DNA of 64,000 bases from positions 11,222,001 to 11,286,000 of the forward strand of contig CM033124.1 of NCBI GenBank assembly GCA_019321725.1, given 5' to 3'. Below, in pieces: positions 1 through 11,159 of the stretch; the first letter of the stretch is position 1; each line of letters starts with the position of its first letter. Under the pieces are notes generated by a model that worked only from the letters and a program-made list of their open reading frames with translations, ran no database searches and was not told where the DNA came from. Both the position numbers and the translations under genes were made by a program. The stretch comes from Paulownia fortunei (taxonomy: Eukaryota; Streptophyta; Magnoliopsida; Lamiales; Paulowniaceae).

Positions 1-2544
1 CTTGAATGCTGTCTACAATGAATTAATTAGTAAGTCATGTTCATTGATTTGAACTGTCAAAAAGCTCAACTAACTAGCTTGTGACTTGTGGGTAAGAAAT
101 TTCAATAAAAATTATCAATTTTAATGAAATATCTTATTAAATCAACTTTTTGTGATATGATCATTGAGGCAAAGTTAAAGACAATAAAAAAAATTAAGTC
201 AAAATTCATCAGTCATTAAGATTGAATTTAATTTTTATTATAACGACTTACAATTAATTAAAATATAAAAAGATTATTTAGTAGAAGAACAAAGTTCATT
301 CACTCGTCGTATACTTTTTATTTATGTATTTCATATTGGGAAGTGAGACTCGTACATATAAGGTTGAAAAAAAAAATTAGTTGATACTCGATTTGAAATC
401 GATTGTTAACAGTTTGATTCATTAACTTAGCAAATAAATTTAAAACACATTTCTCATTTAATAAGATCGCAAATTCGGCTCGAACTCAATTTAATTAGTA
501 AAAAAAAAATTATATATAAAAAAATCGAACTATTCGTGTTGGATTCGTATTTGACTCAATTAAATCTCATTTAAACTCAATTCAATTAATTATCAAATCA
601 CACTTAACCAATTTTTTTAAGTTCAATAAAAAATTAAATAAAATTAAATAATAATATGCTCGACCCAATTCGATTTTTTAACATCTCTGCATACACAGTT
701 CAAATTAAAATTCACTCCTAGAGAGGTGGCTCTTATAATTTGTCTTATCATTAGTAGGACATCACATTTGATATTTAGTCTTAACAATCAATCATATACG
801 AGGCTGAAAATGGGAAACGAAATATGTGGTTATACGGATCCGTACCCGGAAAGCCACTTGAAATACGAGTGGTTTGGAAATGGGTTCAATGATTGTGGGA
901 TTTGGTACAACAAACTATTTTCAATTCAATCTGAGCCTTTTAAGTTTGTCTAGGGCCTGCAATTCCGTGCACTCCTATACGCCCATGAAAAAACGGGTGA
1001 CCCACATAAACGGGTCATAGAATTTAATCATTTTGATGGTCAGTATGCTTGCTGCTTGCCCCTCCATTGTTGTTTTCTGATAGTAACGTTTATTCGCCAG
1101 TTAAAATTATTTATTTGGCAAAAAAAGGACATTTCGCTTGGCACTTTGCCAATCTTAGTCATGTAAAATGTCGAGTTACTCCTTGATTTTTTTTATTTTT
1201 TTTAATGGTGATAGGTGAAATAATGAAATATGATGAATTGCAAATCATTTAATTTATTGTAAGAATTATGAATTATTGGAGTTTGGTTTAAATTTTTTTA
1301 TCAAGTTTTGGAATATTGCTTCAACTTATAGCTCGGCGATGATGCAATGTCAAATGAAATTTTAATCAAATTTAATTTAAATTTGAGTAGAGTTTGAGTT
1401 GAGTACGTTTGAAAAAAATACTGATAAAAATAATAAATTTTTCTTGTAATTGATGAGTGATAAACTTTTGAGTACCTTAATTCATTTTTCAAACTTATAT
1501 TGTTAGACCATGGTCTTGTTCTTTTATCACTAGAAACGGCATATATTATCTTACATGTTGCGGTAGAAAAAAAAATTATTTCTTTTAATTTTTTTATTTT
1601 TTTTGGTTAAATAGTTAAACAAAGTTTGCACATACAATAGCTAGTCAAAGTTTGTTGAATGGTTAGTCAACGTTCGTTTCATAAATTAATTATTAAGGAG
1701 ATTGATATTGGAATAAATCACAATCAAGTCGCATGAGAAAGAAAGATCTACTAATGTTAGGAACATTGCAAATAAATTGGATGATGATTAGGGTAAATTT
1801 GTAAAACCCCAAAATTCTTATACTTTTTTTATTTATTAGAAAAATAGTTATAAGAGTTATTTCCAAAGCAATGAAATACAACTAAGCAAAAATAGAACAA
1901 AGAAGTCTACAATAAAACAATTGAGTATAAATTAGCTAAGAAGGTTCTGATGAAAGAACATAGTAAACAGTTAAATATAATCAGAATACATGAGTAGAGA
2001 TAGCGAAATAGAATGACTTAGCTTAATATGATCAAAATAGTAAAGTTGAAAACCAGAGTAGAATAGAGGAGACAAGGATAGGACATCATAATCCAAGACC
2101 AAAACAGAGGACTTAAGAGGAGCTAAGGTTGCAGTGGAGTAAGGACTAGTGCAATATGTTAGAGGCAAAATTCACATTTTAAATTCAATATCATTAGAAT
2201 AATCAAGTAAAAATTAGAGTGGAATAGAACAGTGAAAACTACTTAAAAAATAAAGCAGTAGAGTCCACGATTAGAGCAAATGATTCAACGTGGCTAAGAT
2301 ATTCAGTAGAGTGATGACTAGTATAGTTTACTAAGAACATAATACATGATTATCATTCACTACAGAGGAGCATCGCTACAATGGATTAAACACTTGTTGA
2401 ACACTAGCTAAATATAATAAAAGATAAAATTCCACTGAAAAATCGTTAAGAGAATTCCAAGTCATACTGTTCATTACACTTCACTTAGCTAAAAACTAGA
2501 GAAATTTGTGAGTTTTAGAAAATAGCTGAGTGAGACCAAAAGAA
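1..2544. other. AT-rich intergenic DNA, no gene seen
   Basis: No splice-linked coding exons or recognisable protein motifs on either strand; the short open frames are AT-rich chance frames. One copy of the dispersed AT-rich repeat lies at about 435-640. Around 830-1020 there are scattered GC-richer words such as acggatccgtacccgg and acgggtgacccacataaacg that resemble the ends of degenerate transposons, but I could not fix boundaries. Confidence 0.6.
435..640 (-). repeat. AT-rich dispersed repeat family, copy 1 (inverted)
   Basis: The reverse complement of this stretch aligns by eye with 36590-36750. Both carry a gatttgatwattaat start, a gaatygaatttgaac-like block, a run of tttttttatatat, and an attgagttygar block near the end. 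Many substitutions separate the copies, so they are old. No terminal inverted repeat or target duplication was found, so the element class is open. Confidence 0.5.
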
Positions 2545-2985
2545 AACCTTGTTAGGTTCGATCGAATCGAATCAAATCAAAATTTCGATTAACATCAAAA
2601 TTAAAAATCGAGAAACTAGTTTGGTTTTAATCGATTTTTTTTTCAATTTTTACGTTAACAGAATTTTTTAAAAAATAAAAAAAAATAATATTATTTTAAA
2701 TATATTTTTTATTTATTATGGGTGAGAAAAACATTAAAAATACTATAAATATAAAAAATTAAAATAAAAAATAGTATAAAATATAATATAAAAATAATAT
2801 ATATAAATATATAAAAACAATAATTCGATTTTCGATTCGGTTCGGTTAACCGAAATAAAAAACCGAAACCGAATCGAAAACAAAAAAAAATAAAAAATCG
2901 AATCGAAATTTTTAGTTCGATTTCGATGCAAATTGAAATTTTAATTTTGATTCGTTTCGATCGATTAACTAAATTATGTGCACCC
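2545..2985. mobile_element. MITE-like inverted-repeat element (hAT-type ends suspected)
   Basis: The left part reads ttcgatcgaatcgaatcaaa and is mirrored on the other side by ttttgattcgtttcgatcga, forming imperfect terminal inverted repeats. The middle is rich in ttcggttcggttaaccgaaa-type words, a signature often seen in non-autonomous plant DNA transposons. The right end runs into atgtgcaccctgca, resembling the GTGCACCC ends of some plant hAT elements. No coding capacity. Class and exact ends are inferred; a clean target duplication was not found. Confidence 0.45.
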
Positions 2986-4679
2986 TGCACTATAATAGAA
3001 CTTATGAGAAAGACTCGTTAAGTAGCATCAATCTTGGTTTGTACAGGCAGATTGAGAAAACGAACTTTTTTGTAAGTCTAGAAATCGCTAATGAGGTAAG
3101 TTTCTATACTAGGCTGTATGTGGAAGTAGAAATAGGATTTTTGTATAAAGTCTGTACGTTTCTAGTAAGTTCCTCTACTAAAGTGGAAAAGAGTAAATGT
3201 AGAAGATTATTCCACCTTCTAACTACTATCAAAAAATTACCTCTGTCTCTTTAGTTTTAATATTTTACTTACTCTTATATTACTCTATTGTTAACTGGAT
3301 CATATTTCTCACTCAAAAATTCTCAACTGAAACATAAAAGCTAGTAGATTTTCTAAGTGTTAAATCGTATATCTATTGTACAACTCTTCTAAATACCTAA
3401 CACATTAAGTTCTCCAATATACTAAATGTTTTTAAATCATCAGTAGAGTGACTGACCTTTTAAAGAACATACCACTGAATTTTCAAGCAAAATGTGTTCA
3501 CACACAATATATTTTTTTTTAAATATCTATTCAACCCCTCTTTCTAGACCTTGTATACTACTAAGGACCAACAATTAGGATTTAGGATGGTGCTTTGAAA
3601 TTCAAGTTCACCTGTCCTTTTCGTATGTTTGGTTGTGCACAAAAATAAGTCATTCACCTCAAATAAGTTTCATTCATCTTTCTTGAGTTTTAGTGACGCT
3701 CATCAATAGGGAATGAGATTTGTGAATTTTGCTCCTAACAAACTGCATCGATCCTCACTCCCTAAATAACTTAGCTCGGCTAAGTCCTATGCTTTAGTTT
3801 TGGACTCCGTTATCATGTTCTTGAAATAATCTTCACTCTTCTTTTCTGTTATCGTCGTATATAATCATTAAGTCATTATGTTTTGCTAGGGTCTAAATCT
3901 TCTCAACTAATCTTTACTCGTTTGTTCTGCTTCAGTTGACTTTTACCGTTTTGTCTTTGTCAATTATTTTTTACTTAGTTTTTAAGGTGTTATATACATA
4001 CCCTAATCATCAAACAATATTCCTGATAGATCTTACATTAAACCGTATTCTATCAATAACTTAAGTTTTTGATATATGGTTTTTAAGTTCTTTTATGAGC
4101 TTTTATGGGGTTGATCCTTCTTAGGGCAGTTGATTGAGTTAAGGAAGTCTGAAATCCATTTGTCTAGTCGGCTTTAATTTGCCAGGAGATGAGGCAAACT
4201 TGGGCATGGTAAAATTTGAACTTTTTTATACCACTTAATTCATCAGCTGAGTTTAACGCTAAAGTCGCCAGAGTTGGTGCCTACTTAATAATCAATTAAA
4301 ATATAAGCTCTGTAATTCTTGAGAATGTTTAGTGTATTCTTTTTGTTTGAAAATTGTTTTCATCAAGTGTAATTTTGCAAGACTAATATTTTGACACTTT
4401 TGGTTATCTTTGTATTTATTTATTTATTGTTTTTTGGTAAGCTAGCCTGAGATAAATAAGGGTTCACATTAAAAAAAAAAAGAAATAAATAAAATGTGAA
4501 ATAAATTAAAGCTCATGATGAATTAAGAATTCTAAGGTCCTCCCTAAATTATCAATCCAATTAACAAACCCTAATCTTTTTTTAGTTCTTTGTAAACATC
4601 CATAAGGCTTTTCAAGATAACCTCTTTCTTTTCGTTTTGAGCTCATGATGAATACGACGTATGATTATCAAGGCCGATG
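2986..4679. other. Intergenic DNA, no gene seen
   Basis: No gene or recognisable domain. The only structure noted is at 4533-4600, a segment that recurs in diverged form at about 7245-7320, on the other side of the solo LTR. Confidence 0.55.
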
Positions 4680-4684
4680 GTATG

Positions 4685-7204
4685 TGTAACACCTCTATTA
4701 ATACACAACCATATATATAGTATAATTTGACATTATAAAATCTGTGTGTATGCATGAAATTTTCTTTTTCTTTTTCTTGTAATAGCATAATAAATAATAA
4801 ACTATTCTCTCACTCACAAACTAATATATATACCTGCAGAGAACGCATAACAATTATAATATTTATATACCCATTAATATTTACATACTTATGTACAGAA
4901 AAATTATAAAAGTAACACACAGTACAAATTTCAAAACCTAATACAATAGACTCCAAAATTAAATAAGTTAACAACCAGTCCAACAGGTCATCATGCATGT
5001 ATACTGATCCTCAAAATCTGTAGGAGCTCCAACGGCTTGCCCAATAAGTTTATGGCTTCAACTATCACCAAACTCACCTACAATGCATGAATTGCGTGAA
5101 CTAATGCTCTATAAGTGAAAATCATGCATACTGAAAGGATAATCTAACACATATGCAATGTATTTCTATGAGATCGTGACAAGAATACTAACTCATGCAT
5201 TAAAATCATTTCATTCAAAATCATTTTCCATCACTGGGCCCTTGGCCCATCTACTATGTACTAGATAGAGCTCTCAATAATATCAATAATTAGATGATTA
5301 TAAACAGATTGACACAATCTAGGGGCCATCTCCTGGGATCACCAGAGGTCCCCTACCTTCCCCTGTAACCCTTCAAAAGTATTCCCACCAACAGCGTCAA
5401 TAAAGGCACAGTCAAGTGGTCCACCCTCTCGTGACCACCAGAGGCACACACCCTGTCAACCCCTATAATCCTCCGATAAGTAATACTCGCGGCGCCCTAA
5501 AATATCATATAAATAAGCCACACAGGCCTCGGTATACTAATAGTGGTCAACTAAAATATTTTCTTTCTGAAAATAATGTCATGCATGCAAAACCTCAATT
5601 GTGAGCACATGTTATGCATACACATGTAAACGTTAATGAATGACATGTTCAATGACACAATAAATCTCATGTCTCATCATTCAAGCAACATATGCACTAT
5701 AAAATATTTATAATATTCATAATACATACATCAAAACACAAAGAATATTTAATATAGATAATGTACAAAATACTATGTTCATCCATTGTACTTATAAATA
5801 GATTTTCACTTACCTTTCACATTTGATGTTTAACAAGATTCTTATCCCTAACCTTAGATATAAAACTACTTGTAAAAATGTAGCGTTTTTATTTTCATTC
5901 TTAATCAATAGGTTTCTATATCAAATCTTATAAAAGATATTAAATCTTAAATTTAATTAAAAAACAATCAAACCTTAAAATTTATACTTCAACCCGATCA
6001 GAATCTTTTAAATATCTTAATTTTTCATCTTAAATTTATTCTAATATCATTTAATTGATGTGTTATAATCTCCGCAACCAATCCCTTAATTAAATTAGCT
6101 CATTCATCCGATTAATACAATATAACAAAAATCAAACCTTTATAACTAATTCGAATTAAAGATGTATATTAATTATTGTTTCACATGTAGATAACTAGTT
6201 AATTTTGATCAAAAATTTTCTTTCAAATTAAAAATAAACGACATAAATATATATTTTTATCCGTACAAAATGAAAAGAGATTTATCCAAAATTTCCTCAA
6301 ATAGCACCCTCCTTTTTTTTCTCTCTTCTTTCTTTCTTTTTTTTTGTCTTTTTTTCCTTTTCTTTGTTGTCATGAATGTGTGTGATGTGTTAACCGTGTG
6401 TTTGTGGTGTGTGTTAATACATAACTATAACTTAACAACTAAGAAAACCTAATATAATATATTATAACATATTTATCTTTAATATAATATAATATAATAT
6501 ATTATAACCTAATATAATATATTGGTTATAATATATTATAACTTATGTGTAATATATTATAACCATTACTATACTATACACGTGTATACATATATGTATA
6601 TAGAAACTAACATTTTAATATAATATATATATATATATATTACGGTATTATTTTATTATACTATACACATATACTTATATCTATATATATTTCGTACATC
6701 TATACATATATACATATATATATGTATATATATATTATATTTTTATATATGTATATAATTAATACATAATAATTTGATATTTATTTATAAACCTCCAAAT
6801 TTATTTTCTAGTAAGAATTTACGCCCTCTTAATTAATATGATAATATCTTTATTTTTTTATTATTATTATTACTATTACTATCACTATTTTCTCTCTAAT
6901 TAATTTATTTGCATAGTTTATCATATATCGATAAACATAACGATATCACCTTTCACTTACGTGTATTGTAATGGTATCTGATAGTTGACACTTAAATTCT
7001 CGTATTTTAGTACCAATTCAACCAAGTACGTTAAAAAATTTGGAAACCAATATCGGTGACAATTTTAAAAGTTTAATTATTAAAAATATCATATAAAATA
7101 TAATACATTATGAAATATCAATTAAAAATACAAATGACACATACGTAACATGAAATGCATGAATTATATTGGTTAGATGAGTAGCGCGAGACTCGAGTAT
7201 TACA
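4685..7204. mobile_element. Solo LTR of an LTR retrotransposon, 2.52 kb
   Basis: The stretch begins TGTAACACC and ends GTATTACA, so it has the TG...CA ends of a plant LTR with a short terminal inverted match (TGTAA/TTACA). It is bracketed by an identical 5-bp direct repeat GTATG at 4680-4684 and 7205-7209, the length made by retroviral-type integrases. It contains no gag or pol motif, primer-binding site or polypurine tract, as expected if the two LTRs of a full element recombined and left one. The long LTR and the mixed GC block at 5220-5480 suggest Ty3/gypsy, but that is inference. Positions 6440-6780 are an AT-microsatellite-rich expansion. Confidence 0.75.
6440..6780. repeat. AT microsatellite-rich tract inside the solo LTR
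   Basis: Repeated ataatataatatattataac-like words and pure (TA)n and (ATATGT)n runs cover about 340 bp. It lies inside the solo LTR and probably grew by slippage. No coding signal. Confidence 0.8.
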
Positions 7205-7209
7205 GTATG

Positions 7210-8194
7210 TACGTTTCAATCACCTAACAAAACTAGATAAATAACCTTAAATTCCTCTCTAAATTATCAACCCAATTAACAACCCTAAATTTTTTAATTT
7301 TTTAGTAAGTACCTTGCGCCTATAATCTTTTTAGTTATAAGTGTTAATCACGTGAAAGAAAATTGAAACATCAATCAATATCCTCATTTAAAAAAAAAAC
7401 TATTAGGCTTTTTAAAAATAAACTAAATAATTCATTGATAAGCACTTTATATATATAACTTTATTAACCATTAATTTGAATTACTTTAAAAAAATTAAAA
7501 AACAACTAATATCCTCTTTCTCCCCTCCCAAACATGAACACTAAAAATAAACAAAGTCACCTAAAACTTTTGGTCCACTTACATTTATTCCCATTAAAGA
7601 AAAGCTGCCTAGAGTACATTCCCTTAAAAAAAAAGTCATAGCCAACTTTGGCCAAAATTATTAACTAGCCACATGGTGACATTGAAAGCCTTTCAGAAGA
7701 CACCTTCACCCTCTTAATTACTTGTTATTTATAATGAAACAAACAAATGAATAAGTGTTTATACTTTGTGTTTGTTCCTATTGAGTTCTCACATGCTCTG
7801 GCTATTTTTATTCAAGCATGTAAGCCTTTATTCAGTGCTTTTTCTATGTGTAAAAACTATATTTTCCTTTGGTTTCATATAATTGACAAAGCTGATCAAT
7901 CCCTCTATTTCATACTTTCTCTATCACTCCTTTGTTCTAAGAGGATAATAATATGGTAAAAATAGCAAAATTTGGCATTGCAGTCACAAAAATAAATAAA
8001 TAAAATCAAACTATTTTTTTCCTTCACTTTTTTTTTTTTTGTCTTTGATTATATATTGTAATTTTAATCTGCCTCAACTTAAAATTTTCAAACCACTTAA
8101 CAATAAATTTATCTAAGCAAACAAAGTCTGTAAAATAAAGTTGCATTTAAATGAAAATATGAGATATTATGAGTTTTAAATGACTCTAATATTA
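7210..8194. other. AT-rich intergenic DNA, no gene seen
   Basis: Several poly-A and poly-T runs and a diverged second copy (7245-7320) of the segment at 4533-4600. Nothing else was recognised. Confidence 0.55.
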
Positions 8195-8990
8195 GATGAA
8201 CTCGGAGGCAAGGGGTAGCTGGGTACAGCTCCCCCACACCCCCCCCCCCCCCTCCCCCAATTTTTTAAATTTATAATTTTAGTATATAAGTTTTAATAAA
8301 TTTAAAAATTTACCCCCTAAAATATTTAAATTATTCTAACCGTCCCCTCAAATTTTCATAATCCTATATCGATTATGTAAATTTATTAAATTCAAAAATG
8401 TTCTAAAATTATTTTTAAACTTTATTTTTTCAAAAAAATTAGATAATGGAATTTATTATTGATATAAAGTTTTAAAAAGTATTTGTACTAAATTTCAAAA
8501 TTTATTATGATTTCGTTTCTAAAAATATGGATATTTTAGTCAAAAAATACTCCTGTCATTTTTTAATTTTATTTTTTAATTTATTTAATTCCACTTTTGT
8601 TTCTTATTATTTAAAATTATATTAATTTTTATTTCACAAAAAATCGTAAATGTAGGTTTTTCATGATATAAAAAATATTTGATTTGGTTAGTGGCTATGA
8701 AATAATGTACAAATTCTTGTAAATTAATTTTTATTTTGTGTTGGATTGAATTAAAATTGATTAGCATTTTCATTTAAAAGTTAGTTTTTGTTTAAATACT
8801 TATAAAAATATAATAGATATAAAATATTAATGTGTAAGTATAACATATTATATTTTTATTTTTATTTCTAATAATTAGTTAAGAAAAAAAATTCAATAAA
8901 AAAATAATTTTATATATAAAAAAATAACAATTTGATAATCGAATCTCACCCTCCTCTATTAAAATCCTGACTCAACTCTATCAGACTTGA
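8195..8990. mobile_element. Degenerate non-autonomous transposon with a poly-C tract
   Basis: The left end has ctcggaggcaaggggtagct followed by a C-rich run (14 consecutive Cs near 8239-8252). The right end at about 8940-8985 reads cgaatctcaccctcctctat then aaaatcctgactcaactcta. Such pairs of ends (cggagg...caggatttt when reversed) are common on plant non-autonomous elements and decayed LTR pieces. The interior is AT-rich without coding frames. I did not find a target duplication, so ends are approximate. Confidence 0.4.
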
Positions 8991-10645
8991 GATCCACCAT
9001 AATGGCAGATGAATTGAATGAAAGTGAGTGATATATAATTTAAAATTGACTGTAACTTAAAATTTTCGGCACAAGTCTAATAAATTTATTTTTATAAATT
9101 TAATATTCTTAACTCCTAAATTTTTAAGTCAATTGAAAATAAAAAATCAAATAAAACTTTGCCTACAGAAACTTAAAAAGCATTTTGAGGGACCATAGCA
9201 CTCCATAAATGTGAATTTTTTGAAATTCATATTAACAATATTTTGGCATTTGAAAATTCAGGTATTACTACATCTAGATTATGTTAAGAACAAGTTGGGA
9301 TGGTGATTTCTGGAAACTAATTTTTATATCTTACACTTCATGCCCCCCTTCTTTATAATTCAACTGATTTAATACCCATTTGCTAACTAGCTGGTTGGAT
9401 TCCTGTTTTCCTAATAATTATACTTAAAGGATAGTATTTTTATTACTATAAGGACGTAATAAATATATTACAAGAGGTTTCAGCACTAAACAAATTCAAG
9501 GGAATCAGTGTTAAAATTAAACAGATAAAATTTAGAATCCAAGTAATGAGCAAGCGATAAATGTTAGAGTTTAACACAATTATGATTAATAATTATATAA
9601 CCAATATCATCTTATAAAATTATTAAGAAATAAATTAAATATTAAATTGAAATTGTACCTTATTCAGTAGTGTAGTGACACATATATGAAATCCATACGA
9701 GAGTTAGCCTCTTTATCGATCAATGACCTTATAATGTTCATATATTAGGTTAATTAGAACACCATCAAACCTAATTTAACTAGTATTGAATATCTACATA
9801 TTACAAAATTCATATTTAATAAATATTTTTAGAACCCAACTAATAGATCATTTATTTGTCTTTATTAAATTATATAGCACATAATATAATTATTATTTAT
9901 ATTTATAAATTCATATTAAAAAATTAAATAAAACCCAACAAAAATAATTTAGTCATTTGATTAATTAAGAAGTGCGACAAGCAAGTGAAAAACATAACAA
10001 CTAGAAAGTAAAAATGCAATCTCAAAGAATAGGGCATAAACAAATCTAGCCAAGATGAACAAGACGTTGATCAAGGCTACTTTAATTTTTTTTATTGAAT
10101 TTAAAATTATATTTTAATTTAATTTGATTATTAAAATAGTTGACTTTGCATTAATCAAATTGAACTCAAGTCAAACTCAATTAATTTAATATTTTGAAAC
10201 ATAATTTATTAATTTAATTTAATTGAAACCGAATTTTAAAATATTATAATAAAAAAATTCAAGATTTATTATATTTAATAAATTTAATTTAAACAAACTT
10301 TTAGTGATAAATAATATAATACGATCTTCAGTCAATAATTTATTCAAATGGAAGTGTCTTTGATCTAGTCCCATAGAAAGATCAAAGAACTCAAATCATA
10401 TTTCTTATAACTTGTGACTTCCTAGCGTAATTGTTGCTAAATGACAACAATCCAAAAAAAAGGGAAAAAAAAAAAAAACAAATCATAATCAAGCAATTAA
10501 CTACTATTTCTACTTTTGTCCCTCTATTTCTAGTATTTCTACTTTGTACCACACAATAGCATCAACTAAAGCACCTGAATCTCTTTCACCAAAATTCTTC
10601 TAGAAAAGGCCTCAACCTACCCCTTACCCCGACCTCTCCTGCACG
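8991..10645. other. AT-rich intergenic DNA upstream of the RCC1-repeat gene
   Basis: No gene was recognised. It holds one copy of the dispersed AT-rich repeat (10085-10315), a poly-A run near 10460-10480, and from about 10500 a gradual transition to the GC-richer promoter of the downstream gene. Confidence 0.55.
10085..10315 (+). repeat. AT-rich dispersed repeat family, copy 2
   Basis: Shares tttaaaattatatttt, aatttgattattaa, ttgaactcaa and a gaattttaaaatattat block, in the same order, with copy 4 at 36535-36815. It lies about 330 bp upstream of the RCC1-gene promoter. Confidence 0.55.
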
Positions 10646-10942
10646 ACACGTGTCCTATCACAAGGGCAATTTGGTCCACAATCACACGTCAGCACACAGT
10701 AAAAAGAAAAACCACAACATGCCTCGCGACACGTGGTGGGTGGTAATGATTGAAGCAAGGAGGAGTGAGTGGACACGTGGCGGCATCCCGACGGGACGCG
10801 CTAGCTATCACAGCAGTTGGGAGGCGGGAAATTCTTCCGACCTTCCAGAAACTTCCCGCAACTCCTGGTGGAGAATCGCTGACGCATCTAGCGGCTCAAA
10901 AATCGCCACGTGTATTGTAGGCCACGTGAGTATCCGACGTGG
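10646..10942 (+). promoter_or_regulatory. Promoter region with a cluster of ACGT/G-box elements
   Basis: In about 300 bp, ending some 220 bp before the RCC1-repeat start codon, there are seven ACGT cores. These are ACACGTGT (10646-10653), CACGTCAGC (about 10685-10693), ACACGTGG (10729-10736), ACACGTGG (10773-10780), CACGTG (10907-10912), CACGTG (10923-10928) and GACGTGG (10936-10942). CACGTG and ACACGTGG cores are binding sites for bZIP (ABF/HY5) and bHLH (PIF) factors and act as ABA-response elements when clustered. The block is much richer in GC than its surroundings. Binding and regulation are inferred from motif identity only. Confidence 0.6.
10842..10856 (+). promoter_or_regulatory. Perfect three-unit heat-shock element
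   Basis: The pattern nTTCnnGAAnnTTCn is matched exactly: TTC at 10843-10845, GAA at 10848-10850, TTC at 10853-10855. This is the minimal trimeric site for heat-shock factor binding. It sits inside the G-box cluster, about 310 bp upstream of the RCC1-repeat ATG. Function is inferred. Confidence 0.5.
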
Positions 10943-11159
10943 CACCCGCTCTCGCCCGAAATTGATACGCTTCCTTTTTATTGCTTTAGGGCACTTTCCA
11001 CTCCATAACGAAAACCACAACTAAATTGCTTTCTCACTGTTACTCAGAAGTCAGAAGTTTTCCTTTTTTTTTTAGTTTGTGTAAATTCAACGAATATAAG
11101 CAAGTGCGAGGAAAATTTGATTTTGTTTTTGGGTGGAAATTTGTAGCAAATTTATAGGA

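Noticed and set aside
10650..11024. 124-codon plus-strand open frame upstream of the RCC1-repeat gene
   Set aside because: It lies in the GC-rich promoter with G-boxes and the heat-shock element, has no recognisable domain, and its codon pattern looks like chance openness.
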